Assembly (NCBI RefSeq): GCF_026914185.1
Contig: NC_070563.1
Coordinates: forward strand, 2,790,001 to 2,854,000
Length of the DNA: 64,000 bases
Source: Puccinia triticina
Lineage: Eukaryota > Basidiomycota > Pucciniomycetes > Pucciniales > Pucciniaceae
Direction of reading: 5' to 3'
Made by a program: the position numbers and the translations under genes. Below, piece by piece: positions 46,717-57,909 of this stretch; the stretch's first letter is position 1, and every line of letters begins with the position of its first letter. The notes beneath the pieces are model-generated. The model saw nothing but the letters and a program-made list of their open reading frames with translations. It did not search any database and was not told where the DNA came from.

Positions 46717-49700
46717 TTACCCGACCAAACCCAATTTGTTGCCCGCATCCACCATCTTCGTCGCGCCAAGTTTTTTTGTGAATACGTCTGCCAACTGGTT
46801 TACTGTGCTGGTCCATTCGAGTTTGATGTCATTTGCTCTGATAAGATCATTCACGAAATAAAAGGCTCGTTGTAGATATTTCGTCTTCTTCTTCGATGTA
46901 TTATCCGTTGCAATCAATATAGCCGCTTCATTGTCGACATGTATTGAAATCTGCGGGTGTTGATCGAGATCTTCAAGGATATTCATCAGATGCGCAAGCT
47001 GCTGTGATCCTTCTGAGAGAGCAACATACTCTGCGGCACACGTAGATAAGGCCACTACTGTTTGCCGCCGAGAACCCCATGCGATGACATCACCACAAAA
47101 AGTCAACGCATACCCCGTTGTCGATCGCTCGTGTTCCCCCCCCCAATTCGCATCCGTCCACAACTGGAGTCCATCGCCACTTCCTCTGTACGCCAGTCGC
47201 TTTCCGATCGTCCTCCGCACATATCCAATCAAACAATCGAGCGCCTTCCAGTGCATTTCTCCGGGATTCGAACAAAAACGTGCCAGCAAGTTGACCGCAT
47301 ACGAAATATCAGGGCGAGTGCCACTAGATAAATACACCAGGGAGCCAATGACTGAGCGAAACTCAGTCGGGTCAATAGGTTCCGCCGTTGAAATTTCCAG
47401 GGCGTCATCGGGTAAAGGACTCGTCTTCAGGTGAGCATTCCGTTTGTATTTTTCAACAATCTTCTGCGCCATCAAACTCTGATCCAAGAAAACGCCGTTT
47501 GACTTCTGTTTGATGTTGATTCCAACCAGGCGCTCAACTTTCGCAGACCATTTTATTTCTAGGTCTTTGGTCATCCCGTCCCGCAACTGGTTCAAGAGGA
47601 AATTGTCCGACGCCAGCGCGAAACCGTCGTCAACATGAAGCCATATGATGACAAAACCAGCACCCTTCCGGAAAAGGTAAAGTGATGGTTCTATTTCACT
47701 CGCTTCGAAACCCAACTTTTCTACGGTTTGTTTGAAAAATTTCCACCAGCACCTTGCGGCCTGTTTGGTCCCGTAGAGTGCTTTCTTGAGTTTCATGACT
47801 TTTCCTTTCAGGGCGGGCAAAATCTCGACAGGTGGCTGCACGTAAACGTCTTCCTCGATCGGGCTGTACAAATACGCTGAACTGACATCGAACGTGGCCG
47901 ATGGTAATCCGAACTTGTTTGCCATGGAGATAAGCAAGCGCAACGTATTCAGTGAAGCAGTCGGCGCATAGGTTTCATTACAGTCGACCCCAATCTGTTG
48001 ATTGAAGCCCTTCGCCACGTACCGCGCCCGAAACTTCTCGATCGATCCATCCGGCCGTCGCTTGAGTGAGAAGACCCAACAAGCTCCCAGCACCTTCATT
48101 CCCTTGAACGGATCAACAGCCTCCCACACGTCCAGCTCCCCGAATTTCTCCATCTCGTAGTCCGCCGCCTTTCTCCACGAATTCGCATCCAAGCCGCTTA
48201 ACGCCATCTTGATTGTCTTCGGTAAGTCGATCTCCGGTCCAACAGTCAAATCTTGCAGTTGCTTTGATTCTTCTGCCGCAATGAGGTCCGTCCTTTCTTC
48301 ACCGAGTTTCAGCATTATCTGGTTCAGTACAAAATCAAGATCTGATTTCTTTACTTCCTTCTTTACCGGCAGATTCTGAAAATCTGGGAACACTGCTGCA
48401 GTCGAATGGATTGCGCGACGCTCCCTCGGCGAGAAAAACAGCCACCCCGCTCCAGCATCCGGGTATCCAATCAAGACGGCATCCTGGGCTCGCTCGTCCA
48501 GCTTCTTTCTTCGCTCATTGGGGATGTGAATGATGGCCTTCGCTCCGAACGGGTACAGAACATCCGGGTTCGGCCTTATTCCATAGAAGAGTTCTACGGG
48601 GCATTTTCCTCCTGACCTCGAGTTGGGCAACCTATTGTGTATATGCCCAGCGGTCGACCATGCATAGCTCCAGAACCGTCGAGGAAGCCCGCTCTCATGC
48701 AACATGGTTCTCGCCATATCGCCGATCGTTCTGTTGAGCCGCTCAGCTTCACCATTCTGTTGGGGCGTATACGGGGCACTCGGGGCAGTCTTCACTCCGA
48801 TTTCATCAAGACGCTTACGGAGACTTTGAACATATTCCGGGGCGTTGTCGCAACGAACATGAACAGGGTATCTTCCAAAGTAGTTCTTCACATGCGCAAT
48901 CCACGACATGATCTTGTCCGGGACGTCCGACTTTTTCTCGATTGCTCCGACGAACGAAAACGTACTTGCGTGATCCCGGAGAGTAATACTGTAACGCATA
49001 CCGTGTAGGTCCGTCTCAAATGGGCCTGCGACATCCGAGACCATGAGATCTAGGGGCTTCTCACGGACAATCTTTGACTCAACACCCATCGACTTTCGGT
49101 TCGTGCTTTTAGACTTCGCGCACCGGTCACAAAAAAAAGCTGACCACTTAATTTTAACTTCAGGGTAGTTGTTTCTCAGGTATTGTTTGACGACTTCATC
49201 GGACGCATGGCCTAGGCGGACATGCCATATATACGGGTTGAAAGAAGGTAATTGCGAGATTTTATTGGCTTTAATGGAATCCGGAACAGTCTCTAAAGAC
49301 CAGCAGTAGTTGTGAAAGATGGTGGGGTAGCGGTTATTACACGGATCTAATAAAGTTGCTTCTGTTCCCCTATATTCTAGCTTCCAGCCTGACGCAATCA
49401 ATCTACCCGTCGACAGGATGACACCGTCTACACCAGGAACGAAGTAGACATCCTCAATCGTGATCTTCCCCGCTGGCGTCGGAATCGTTACCCTACCGAC
49501 GTCGGATACCGTAACGTTGCAGTCGGTGACAGCAAGATAAAACGTACGTGGAGTCGTCAGCTTGCGAGTCGGCTCGAAGAGACTGGATTTCCCACTCACA
49601 TGAGCAGAAGCCCCAGAGTCCAGAAGAACGCCTTCGGTCAGGTTTGGGAACGCCACTTTGCGGACGTGGTGTTCTGAACGTCGCGGCGGTATGTATTTCG

Positions 49701-50910
49701 AATCTTTCGAGTCAAAATCCGGTGGTGGAGGTTTGATTTCCTTCATCGCAACCGCCTTCCAATATTCAGAACAATCGGCGAACCAATGTCCATACTTTGA
49801 GCAGTACGCGCAATCGAAACCGTGACGTTGTATTTGCGACTCGGTTTGGCCCTTTCCCTTGTAGTACTCGGCCCGTTCGACCGCAAAGCGCGGGTGACTG
49901 AGTTTCGAGGATTTATCATCCGAGGTACGTCGTTGAGGAGCAACGTATTTGCCTCTGTTTCCCTGATGCAAAGCCTGAATCCGGTCGATATCCATCGCCA
50001 TGCTATCCACATCTTTCTTGCTAACTTTGCCGGTCGCAGACTGGATCACCGTGGCAACATCGGCGAAGGAAGGATCCTTCTTGTCATTGAGGTTTTGGTC
50101 GACCGTAAATTCGAACTTTGTCAATGCGGCACCGGTGACAGGTTTGAAGGTCATTTGAAGCATGATCCCGACGGCCTCATTAAGGGTGAGTTTTGATTGC
50201 TCCAGCTCGCTCATGACTTTAGCCCACCGCGACATCGTCACCTCATTCGCTAGGCCGGTATCGTTAGCCAACTCCAAAAGCGTCGTCATCAGATCGATTT
50301 TGTGTCGGCGGTCTGATCGTTCACACTTAAGTTTCAACGCCTCGAAGATTGTCTTGGCGGTTTTGTGGCCCGCGGCTTTGACGATTCCCAGCAGCGACTT
50401 GTCGATCGTGTTCTTCATCAAGCTGGCGATCGCATGGTTATATTCGGTCGCCAGATCAGTGAAGGTGTTCGTCTTCGCAATCATAGGCTCGGTAACAGAG
50501 AATGCATATTGAAGTGTCGCCTCGATTGATTCAACCCATTGCGAATAGTTAGCCGAGTTGTAAGATAGAACGACATGATCTGGGTTTACTTCGCGGTGTA
50601 GCTTAAGTGGGGACTTCAAGAAACTGCTAAGGATGACTTCCTGACGGTGTTCTTGGGCACGAACAGCAGCAGTTACCGGGTCGTGGATGTGGGGCGGGGC
50701 CGCTTTCAGACGGTTCAACTCGGCCGTCATATCGGCCATTTGGCGTTGGAGGGTAGCGAGCGCATCATTGGGATTTGCTGCCATATCGGTCGGGATGGGG
50801 GGGTTCTGGGGGTATCTTTCCTGTAAGATCCTTTCAATTTCTTCCTCAGGGACTCCTTCGTCCCGTAAACAGATCCTATCTATTTCAATGTCCTGTTGTG
50901 CCCTATTCAT
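46717..50910 (-). CDS. Copia Gag-Pol polyprotein, 1397 aa
   Basis: A single frame without a programmed shift. Gag is followed by a zinc knuckle CAYCSKYGHWFADC (C367-C380), aspartic protease DSGA (431-434) and integrase. The integrase has a zinc-binding HHCC (H563, H567, C594, C597) and catalytic D626, D688 and E723 (QQNGEAERLN). Reverse transcriptase shows the FNQQIGVDCNETYAP block and the active-site HVDD (1092-1095). RNase H has WTDANW (D1253), ALSTCAAEYVALSE and HVDNEAA. The order protease-integrase-RT-RNase H is that of Ty1/copia. No stop, frameshift or missing catalytic residue is seen, so it may be competent for retrotransposition. Confidence 0.95.
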   Translation of the reverse strand: MNRAQQDIEIDRICLRDEGVPEEEIERILQERYPQNPPIPTDMAANPNDALATLQRQMADMTAELNRLKAAPPHIHDPVTAAVRAQEHRQEVILSSFLKSPLKLHREVNPDHVVLSYNSANYSQWVESIEATLQYAFSVTEPMIAKTNTFTDLATEYNHAIASLMKNTIDKSLLGIVKAAGHKTAKTIFEALKLKCERSDRRHKIDLMTTLLELANDTGLANEVTMSRWAKVMSELEQSKLTLNEAVGIMLQMTFKPVTGAALTKFEFTVDQNLNDKKDPSFADVATVIQSATGKVSKKDVDSMAMDIDRIQALHQGNRGKYVAPQRRTSDDKSSKLSHPRFAVERAEYYKGKGQTESQIQRHGFDCAYCSKYGHWFADCSEYWKAVAMKEIKPPPPDFDSKDSKYIPPRRSEHHVRKVAFPNLTEGVLLDSGASAHVSGKSSLFEPTRKLTTPRTFYLAVTDCNVTVSDVGRVTIPTPAGKITIEDVYFVPGVDGVILSTGRLIASGWKLEYRGTEATLLDPCNNRYPTIFHNYCWSLETVPDSIKANKISQLPSFNPYIWHVRLGHASDEVVKQYLRNNYPEVKIKWSAFFCDRCAKSKSTNRKSMGVESKIVREKPLDLMVSDVAGPFETDLHGMRYSITLRDHASTFSFVGAIEKKSDVPDKIMSWIAHVKNYFGRYPVHVRCDNAPEYVQSLRKRLDEIGVKTAPSAPYTPQQNGEAERLNRTIGDMARTMLHESGLPRRFWSYAWSTAGHIHNRLPNSRSGGKCPVELFYGIRPNPDVLYPFGAKAIIHIPNERRKKLDERAQDAVLIGYPDAGAGWLFFSPRERRAIHSTAAVFPDFQNLPVKKEVKKSDLDFVLNQIMLKLGEERTDLIAAEESKQLQDLTVGPEIDLPKTIKMALSGLDANSWRKAADYEMEKFGELDVWEAVDPFKGMKVLGACWVFSLKRRPDGSIEKFRARYVAKGFNQQIGVDCNETYAPTASLNTLRLLISMANKFGLPSATFDVSSAYLYSPIEEDVYVQPPVEILPALKGKVMKLKKALYGTKQAARCWWKFFKQTVEKLGFEASEIEPSLYLFRKGAGFVIIWLHVDDGFALASDNFLLNQLRDGMTKDLEIKWSAKVERLVGINIKQKSNGVFLDQSLMAQKIVEKYKRNAHLKTSPLPDDALEISTAEPIDPTEFRSVIGSLVYLSSGTRPDISYAVNLLARFCSNPGEMHWKALDCLIGYVRRTIGKRLAYRGSGDGLQLWTDANWGGEHERSTTGYALTFCGDVIAWGSRRQTVVALSTCAAEYVALSEGSQQLAHLMNILEDLDQHPQISIHVDNEAAILIATDNTSKKKTKYLQRAFYFVNDLIRANDIKLEWTSTVNQLADVFTKKLGATKMVDAGNKLGLVG

Positions 50911-50984
50911 TTATCGACCTCCCGTAGATTTGGAAAGAAACGACCTCCGACAAACGTGGCCTAGGAGTGAGCCGGCTTTTAACC

Positions 50985-51322
50985 TATGAAGGCACGGAAT
51001 CTGCGCGATACAGTCCGGCGGCGGGTCAGCTCTCACGTGTCGGTCCCGGGGTCTCCAATCTCGGTTACATTGCTAATGAGTTGACTAACCTGCGCGATAC
51101 AGTCCGGCGGCGGGTCAGCTCTCACGTGTCGGTCCCGGGGTCTCCAATCTCGGTGAGGAAAAGAGGAGAGCCCGGGCAGGTGAGAACCGGAACTGTAGGC
51201 GCGCGTCGGTGACAGTTTAGGTTTGGTACCTGTCACCGACTAGGTTAGAAACTATGTACATGGTGAGTAAGTACATAGTTGCTAAGCCATAATTTGTGCA
51301 TAAGTGCATGGCTACTCTAACA
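50985..51322 (-). repeat. 5' LTR of the copia element
   Basis: Identical by eye to the left LTR, including the internal 65-bp duplication. The region just inside it (minus GGTTAAAAGCC) is where the primer-binding site should lie, but I cannot assign a tRNA. Confidence 0.95.
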
Positions 51323-51603
51323 GGAAGGCCAGCTACAAACCGGTACTTGTTTTCCTGTCTGAAACGTGAAACTGATGATACGCGCCCTACTACATGCAAG
51401 ATGCAGGATATGTAACATGACTCTGTTTAATCGTGCTCGATACGTGTTCGATTGTCCTCATCATTTGAACAATCGTACTCCAAAGTACTAATCCACTTTA
51501 TCCTGCAGCGCTGAAAATCTTTTCAGCTTAACTTCTGCTCCAGCTCCCTTCGTATTCGCACCACTCTGGGGATCATTGACTTTATCTTCACAAGTTTTCA
51601 AGT

Positions 51604-52514
51604 ATGAAAATACCAATTCCATGGGTTCGCATATTTTGGCTCGTAGCCATCACACTGCCGCCAAGCCACTCAGTAGACCCAGAACCAGGTCGAAAGGAGA
51701 TCGACTTCTGGAATTATAATCCAAATGAACCGACTCTAAGTCCTACTGCCTCGGAGCATGCTTTGAATCCTTTAGATTTGGAACCAGGTAAAATACTAAA
51801 GGAATTCGATTTTCTTGGTGAGTCTGTTTACAAACTGTGTAGAATCCTGCCGCTTCCAAGTCCTGCTCATTCAGATGAGACGGCGGCTGCTGACCAATTA
51901 TACATCGGTAGGCGCTTGGGCGGAACGCAGCAAGAAACAATCAAGTGATACAAACAAGAAGCCCCTCTCCCGGAAATTGGACCAGCTTTTGGAAATTGAC
52001 CGAGGAATCCGACCGCACTGGGATCGAGGTAAACGACTGAAGACTCAGCCAGCACAGAATCCGCAAACTGCCGATCGGAGACAGCTGTACCCACCAGGTG
52101 TGATTACATTCCCTATGAGTTTATATGAAGAGGGAAGTGGGGGACAGCCAGCGCCAACTAACTTGCCTGTGCTACCGATCCTCGCACACATCTTACGTTT
52201 CGCGAACTAAAGGTTCGAGCTCAAGGTCGCACCATTCAGCTTATGCCGGGTCATCTCAGTCCTTCATGGGGGAAACAGGCGCTCGCAACATAGCCGGAAG
52301 ATCCGGGGGAATAGTTCCGCAGACTATTCCTGCAAGGGTTTACATTGATTTAACCGGAGATTCAGATGAAGATGCTGAAAAGTCCAGGAATCCCCAATTA
52401 CCCAGTCGTCGTGAGAATACCTACCAGGCCGACACAATTGAAATCGCCCATGAAGGCGATCGGATTTTAGATGAAAATTATGTACCTTTTAAAACTGTTA
52501 GACTCTTTAGCTAG
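51604..52514 (+). CDS. Candidate secreted protein (effector-like), exon structure partly unresolved
   Basis: The first exon starts MKIPIPWVRIFWLVAITLPPSHSVDP: a short basic start, a hydrophobic core and a likely cleavage after HS, so a secretory signal peptide is probable. It continues with acidic and Pro-rich sequence (EIDFWNYNPNEPTLSP) to a GTGAGT donor at about 51820. The second exon begins at about 51877 (DETAAADQLYI). Further exons plausibly include a segment with PARVYIDLTGDSDEDAEKS and a stop at 52512-52514, but several donor/acceptor choices remain open. No known domain is seen. Small secreted proteins without homologues are common effector candidates in rusts; that role is inference. 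The copia element ends 281 bp before the start codon, inside the probable promoter. Confidence 0.5.
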
Positions 52515-53943
52515 AAATAGTTGTTGTACAGCAATAAGCGTGGCCGAGCGTATGTAAGCCTTTGTCCGCTGCGGCCGGTTGTATCCATTTGAGCTGGTCG
52601 AGATGCATGCACCAGAGGAGCAATCGAGAGAGCCTGGGAAGTTGCCAAAACTATTGCAGGAATCACATGTCCTGGCAACTGCCAGGACCGCCATGGAACG
52701 TTGTGGTTATCTTGTCGGCCTTGGGACAGATTTTAGACAGATTGCTTTCCTTGACGTCCTCGTCAACTGAGATGGTTGCGGTCTCTTGGGTTTCTAGGAC
52801 GTTACAGTCATCACGGAAGACGCAGCGTTGCGCGGACAAGAGCCCGAGCCCTAACATCATTTGGATACCTGGGTTCTCCCAACGGTTTCAGCGGCGTCCA
52901 TTTTTTTTTTTTTTTTAAAAAATGTAATTTTGCCTTTGGCATTGCACACTATGAATATCATGATATCTAGCTACAAGGAATTTTTTTTATTTATGTTTGT
53001 AGTTTGTTTTTTCAGTACTTGTTTCTATGGGGCCAGGTTCTGTAGAGGATGTGGTAATCTTAACAACTAGGGACAATGAGTTGTGATGTGGGTTTATGGG
53101 GTGGATGGGGTGCAACCATTTTCCAGGTTGATTCAATTGGGTAACGGGTGTTGAAATTGAAGATTTTTTATACATGTAGAGGACAACTAATAAGTTGGTT
53201 GAAGGTTGAATTGGTGGTGTGTAGTTGTCCAAGCGCGGAAGTGGTAGCGGCCAGGGGTTGGGTCCACCGGGATTTGAACACCGGACTCATCACTCTCTTC
53301 AAAGTGATTATAGTATGTCTTTGCAGGGGAGACACCTAGCTTCTGTGGGTGATGGTTACTGCTAGGCCATCTGGACCCCGGCGTCCGTATACAGCCATAC
53401 CAAAAAAGCTTGTATGCTTTGGAAGGAATTTCCACTGAAATTCCTATGGGATTTTCCAACCTTGCATGCAATAAAGTGACAAGGTTGGACATTAAAATAT
53501 CCATGCCTGCCTTGTTGATATATGCAGGGTGCCTATATCACAAGCAGGTAAGCTCAACCAGAGACTTTTTCCCTTATTTTGATACCATGATCAGAATCCT
53601 TGACCAGTTTTCACCCCGGACTCTCATTCAGAAGAACACACCATGGGATTTTGTGTGGCACTTGTGTGCAAGTGCCATCACACAATATTTTTTAAGAAAC
53701 CTGTTAGATATATCCTGGAACTTGAGCCTCAATGTATGCTGAATTCATGCTGAATTTATGTTTACTCATGCTCAATTGAGCTGAAGGCACTTTGGAAAGG
53801 ATTTGGATTCAATTGAAAACCAGCCCCAACTTGAATCTAGTTATTACTGGAACTATTTTAGAACACATTTTCAACTACCTTGAAAATCAATATCTAATAC
53901 TTGGCAAAAACAAGGTATTTACCACAGGAATGATATATTTCTA
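52515..53943. other. No confident gene
   Basis: A frame at about 52560-52770 (plus; HAPEEQSREPGKLPKLLQES) has coding-like composition and might be a last exon of the preceding gene. The rest is AT-rich with homopolymer runs. Confidence 0.35.
53260..53378 (-). other. tRNA-like sequence with long insert, possible tRNA or SINE
   Basis: On the minus strand GGGTCC at the 5' end pairs with GGACCC at the 3' end. A D-arm-like ATGGCCTAGCAGTAACCAT and a strong T-arm (CCGGTGTTCAAATCCCGG) are present. About 45 nt between the anticodon region and the T-arm could be a variable arm or intron. No clear anticodon loop, so a functional tRNA is not claimed. Confidence 0.4.
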
Positions 53944-54252
53944 GAGCTGGCCCCTAGCATCTGTTGGCGGGTACTTGGCACCCATGGGCGGGTGCCTGTG
54001 GCAGTGCGCAGGTATCCTCCAGCGGGTGCAGGTGCAGGTGTCCAGTCTGGGTCCAAATTCAGGCAGGTACCTGCGCACAAATTGCCATTCTGCACAGCTC
54101 TGCTTGCCCCTAGTGCCAATCGGCGGGTACCCATGGAAGTACGCAGGTAAAAGCCAGTGGGTGCTGGGTATGGGTGCGGGTGTCCATTCTGGGTCAAAAT
54201 TCAGGAAGATACCTGCACCGGCTGCAGGTACCCAGGTGCAAAGTGCTAGCTC
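53944..54252 (+). mobile_element. TA-flanked MITE, copy A
   Basis: Starts GAGCTGGCCCCTAG after TA and ends TGCTAGCTC before TA. Made of GC-rich GGGTACC/CAGGTACCTG words. Copy B (54979-55305) is the same element inverted. TA duplication suggests a Tc1/mariner-type mobiliser. Confidence 0.65.
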
Positions 54253-54978
54253 TATATATTTCATTCTATCATGTGTTTATCATAAATCCCAAAAAGCTCA
54301 AGATATGTTGGTGGTACACAAAAAGATACATGTGTAAGTTTGTGTGACACATTCTTTAGTTGCTGAATTTTCTCACAAAATATTTGAAGTTCTGGGAAAA
54401 TTCCAACAGAAAAAACCTCATATTAATCAGGAGTTGTGTATGACTTCAGAAAATATCCCAAAAATCATTTGTGTACATATGGCTGAACGTTATAAACAAT
54501 TTTTGAAGGGTCCACCTAAGCCCCTGGCTCTGCATGAGCAATCAGGTTGGCATCACTTGCCTCAGTGATGAAAAATGTGACACACCAGCACACATGTGTA
54601 AATTTGTGTGACACATTCTTCAGCTGCTAAATTTTGTCCCAAGGGAGTTAGAATTCTGGGACAAGTCCAGGGGAGCCTCATATTACCCAGGGTTTTTGAA
54701 TGAATTCAGAAAATCTCCTCAACAGGATTTCTGTACAGATGGATGAAAATCAGATACAATTGTTAAAGGATTCAGCTAATTCAACCCTGGGATTGCGGGG
54801 CACTCATCTTGGCATGATGTGGCTGGGTGATGGTCTACGTGTCACACAACACGCGCGCGTACGTTTGTGTGACACAATGTGTCACAGAAACCCGCACAGG
54901 TTACATGGTTGTGTGACAGCTGGCCCCACAGCACCAAAGTCAATCCATAGTACCAGAGCAAAATCAGACCTCCCACTA

Positions 54979-55305
54979 GAGCTGATACTTTGCACCCGGG
55001 TACCCGCAGCGGGTGTGGGTACCTGCCTGAATTTTGACCCAGAATGCCCAGAATGGACACCCGCACCCACACCAGGAACCCGCTGGCAGTTACCTGCGTA
55101 CTTCCATGGGTACCCGCCCACAGGTACCTAGTACCCGTCAATGGGCACTAGGGGCAAGCAGAGCTGTGCAGAATGGCAATTTGTGCGCAGGTACCTGCCT
55201 GAATTTGGACCCAGACTGGAAACCCGCACCCGCACCCGGCGGATACCTGCGCACTTCCACGGGTACCCGCCCATGTACCTGCCAACGGGTACTAGGGACC
55301 AGCTC
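54979..55305 (-). mobile_element. TA-flanked MITE, copy B (inverted)
   Basis: Starts TA-GAGCTGATACTTTGCACC and ends GGGACCAGCTC-TA. Long blocks match the reverse complement of copy A, including CAGAATGGCAATTTGTGCGC and CTGCCTGAATTTGGACCCAG. The pair could form a large hairpin of about 300 bp per arm across a 726-bp loop. Confidence 0.65.
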
Positions 55306-56061
55306 TACCTCCCACAGTATCACTACAATCCATCCAAAGTTTTAACCATGTGTAATAGAAACAACTTAAAAAGAACTGGCAGCTTTTTGGTGTGTGCCCT
55401 GAAAATAAATACAAAAATTGTTTCAGAGAAACCTACTGGGTATGGGTTTCCAAAGAGGTCAAAAATCATGATAATTAAAATATGAGGAAGTTTGGCCAAG
55501 CTTGAGGATCAAGTAAAACTTATAATTAAAATGGCCTTGTTTTCAGCATAGGTGTGGCATACATTTCACACATACAGTACACAATACATCAAGTATTGTT
55601 CCAGGTCATTTTTGGATATTTTGTGGAAGACATGAACCTTGCCGTCAAACCAGCATCTAAGTGAGATCCAACCAAATCTATGACTGAGTTCAGAGATGGC
55701 ACTTGCACGCAAGTGCTAAGGAAACTCCCATGGTGACAGTTAGACTTTTATTGCACTTGTAAGGGTAATAATATGAAATTTTAGGCAGTATATAATTGGT
55801 TGTGATGTGGAGTGATATGGTGTGGTGGGGGGAACTGCCATCATGGGGAACAAATGGCTGGAAAGATGCCTCCTTTTATATCCATGAGTGAGGGATTTGA
55901 GCTCCAGGAGAAAAGGCTTTGGTGGAATAAATAGCTAATGGGGTACATACTTGCAATATATAGTTTGAGAGGTACACAGCCTCAAAGGGACCTACCTTAA
56001 AAAAACAGGATGCTTGTCAGCCTTAGAGCCAGCGTAGCTGGCCTAATATGCTGGCCTAAAG
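55306..56061. repeat. Repeat region containing LTR-like repeat copy 2 (55744-56012, minus)
   Basis: The inverted copy of 43646-43922 occupies 55744-56012. The flanking TCAGCCTTAGAGCCAGCGTAGCTGGCCTAA belongs to a host repeat that recurs at 57288-57330. Confidence 0.55.
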
Positions 56062-56391
56062 CAAGGGTGGGCTGTTACATGTAATTGGGAACGTAAATGT
56101 AGTTATGTTACCCTGTAGTTACAGATATCTTAATTTTAGTTACAATATCTTCTGCAGAAAAAGGGCTTTTTTTTCTAGTTGGGTTACCCAGAAGTTTTCA
56201 ACAAAATGGGTTGAATTACAGGTTTGCCCAATTTTGGGTAACTTAACCGTAAATTTCCCAGGGAAATGACAATTTGTGGTTTTCTTTGTTCAATATGAGT
56301 ACGTATTGGGCTCAAGTTGATGTAAAACAGCCACCAATGCCAGTTTCTGCCCAGGGTGTCAGGGCAAGATGGGTGAACAGTGAGGATTGAA

Positions 56392-56456
56392 CCCGCAACC
56401 TGAATATTGCAAAACATACAAGAGGCAGGCACTAACCATTACACCGCCAGCAAATG
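56392..56456 (-). other. tRNA-like sequence inside the left arm
   Basis: On the minus strand, CTGGCGGTGTAATGGTTAGTGCC resembles a tRNA 5' half and TGCGGGTTCAATCC is a B-box. The acceptor stem does not pair. The right arm keeps only the first 20 bases, so it is a repeat component. Confidence 0.4.
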
Positions 56457-56619
56457 GGTGACGTAAACCGGATTTTGTCACACTGACGTAATCCAAATGT
56501 CGCCCCAAGTTCCCACCCCTGCTCAGTCATCAGCTGGCTGGCATTTTGTCATCTTCCTTTGCTTTTGCCACCTGCCATTAATGGCAGGTGGCCATGGATG
56601 GCCGTTACACATGCCACAC

Positions 56620-56930
56620 GGAGCAAGCTCTCTCAATGACCGGGACTGACCGGCCATCAAGAGGACATGCACACATTCTTGATGGATGGTAGTGTTACCG
56701 GCCATCAAGAGCATACAGCATGCCTCTTGATGACCGGTACTAACCAATCATTGAGAGCAAAGCACCCTCTTGATGACCAGTGTCAGTACCCGTCATCGAC
56801 AGCAACGTACTATGTACACTCTTGATGACCGGTACTGGCTGGCCATCAAGAGGACACGCACGCACTCTCAATGGCTTTTACATACCGGCCATTGAGAGCA
56901 AAGCTGCCCTCTCAATGACTGGTAAAACTG
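56620..56930. repeat. Palindromic array, left arm
   Basis: About six units of the form CCTCTTGATGACCGGTACT...CCATCAAGAGG at about 50-60-bp spacing, inverted relative to the right-arm array (60010-60470). Confidence 0.75.
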
Positions 56931-57909
56931 GAGAAACCTGTACTGTAGATATTTTGAAGTACCGGAATCCATTCCGTCTCAGGACACACCTGGCCAACAA
57001 TCCGCGCTTGTTTGCTCTGTGTTTTTCTTGGGAATGGTACTTTGTATGTAAATAAATGTGCGTAAATATGTACGCCCAAGAGGCTCTTCTGGGCAGACAG
57101 CCTCAATGTTGACCTCCCTTGACTGGGAGGGATCCCTCCAGGCTCCCGGTGAGTGAGGTCGCGTGCACTGGGCGGGGTCCATGACGGATCACTTCCAATT
57201 GGTGAGGAAAAAAGGACACATTTACATAGATCAATCTTGATGGCAGCAAAGCAGCCCTCTTGGCACTGGTCATCTAGAGGGCTGCTTTTTTCAGCCTTAG
57301 AGCCAGTGCAGCTGGCCTAAAGTCTGCCTTTTTCTACCTCATTATACCTAAATGTGTTTATATCTTTTTAACCTTAAGAAATAAGGTTGTTTTGACTTCA
57401 TATTCTGATTTCTGATGCAATTTTGACCCTAGTGTTCACTGATCACTTTCCAATATCTCTACTCCTTCATAGAGTTTGTGGTTTGTGGCACGCATGCGCA
57501 GCGGCGCTGTGTAGTCGTGCCTGAGCGCTCCAAACCACATGTACATGTGTGATTATGTCATCCAACTGGAAATTTTTGAATTCAGGATCCCCCATGCAGC
57601 TGGAGGATACACAGACTTCAGCACACCAGAACCACACCCCAGATAACCCCAGGATCACCACCAAAGAGATTACCACGCTCCCAGTATACCTACCGTCACA
57701 GGCGCCTAGGATATTGACAGTAAGTAACCTCTTTCACTGAACCTTGTTTATCTCAGAGGTAAAACTCTGTGTCTGCTTGATTGCTCTTCTTTTGCTGGCC
57801 TTTGCCTTATCCTTGATCACAGGGCTGCCCCTGCTTAACATCATTCTTTTTCTGTGTTTTTTGTAAGAAACAAACCACATAGGTTTCCCTTTAAAGAACC
57901 TTGACTATC

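Larger units (their letters stand above)
46357..51322 (-). mobile_element. Intact Ty1/copia LTR retrotransposon
   Basis: 4,966 bp with two 338-bp LTRs (46357-46694, 50985-51322) and a perfect 5-bp GGAAG target duplication (46352-46356, 51323-51327). The LTRs appear identical base for base. Read on the minus strand they run TGTTAGAGTA...CCTTCATA, so the 3' end is TA rather than the usual CA. A purine tract GTGGGAGGGGG (minus, 46695-46705) precedes the 3' LTR. One uninterrupted 1397-codon frame encodes Gag-Pol. All of this points to a very recent insertion. Confidence 0.95.
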
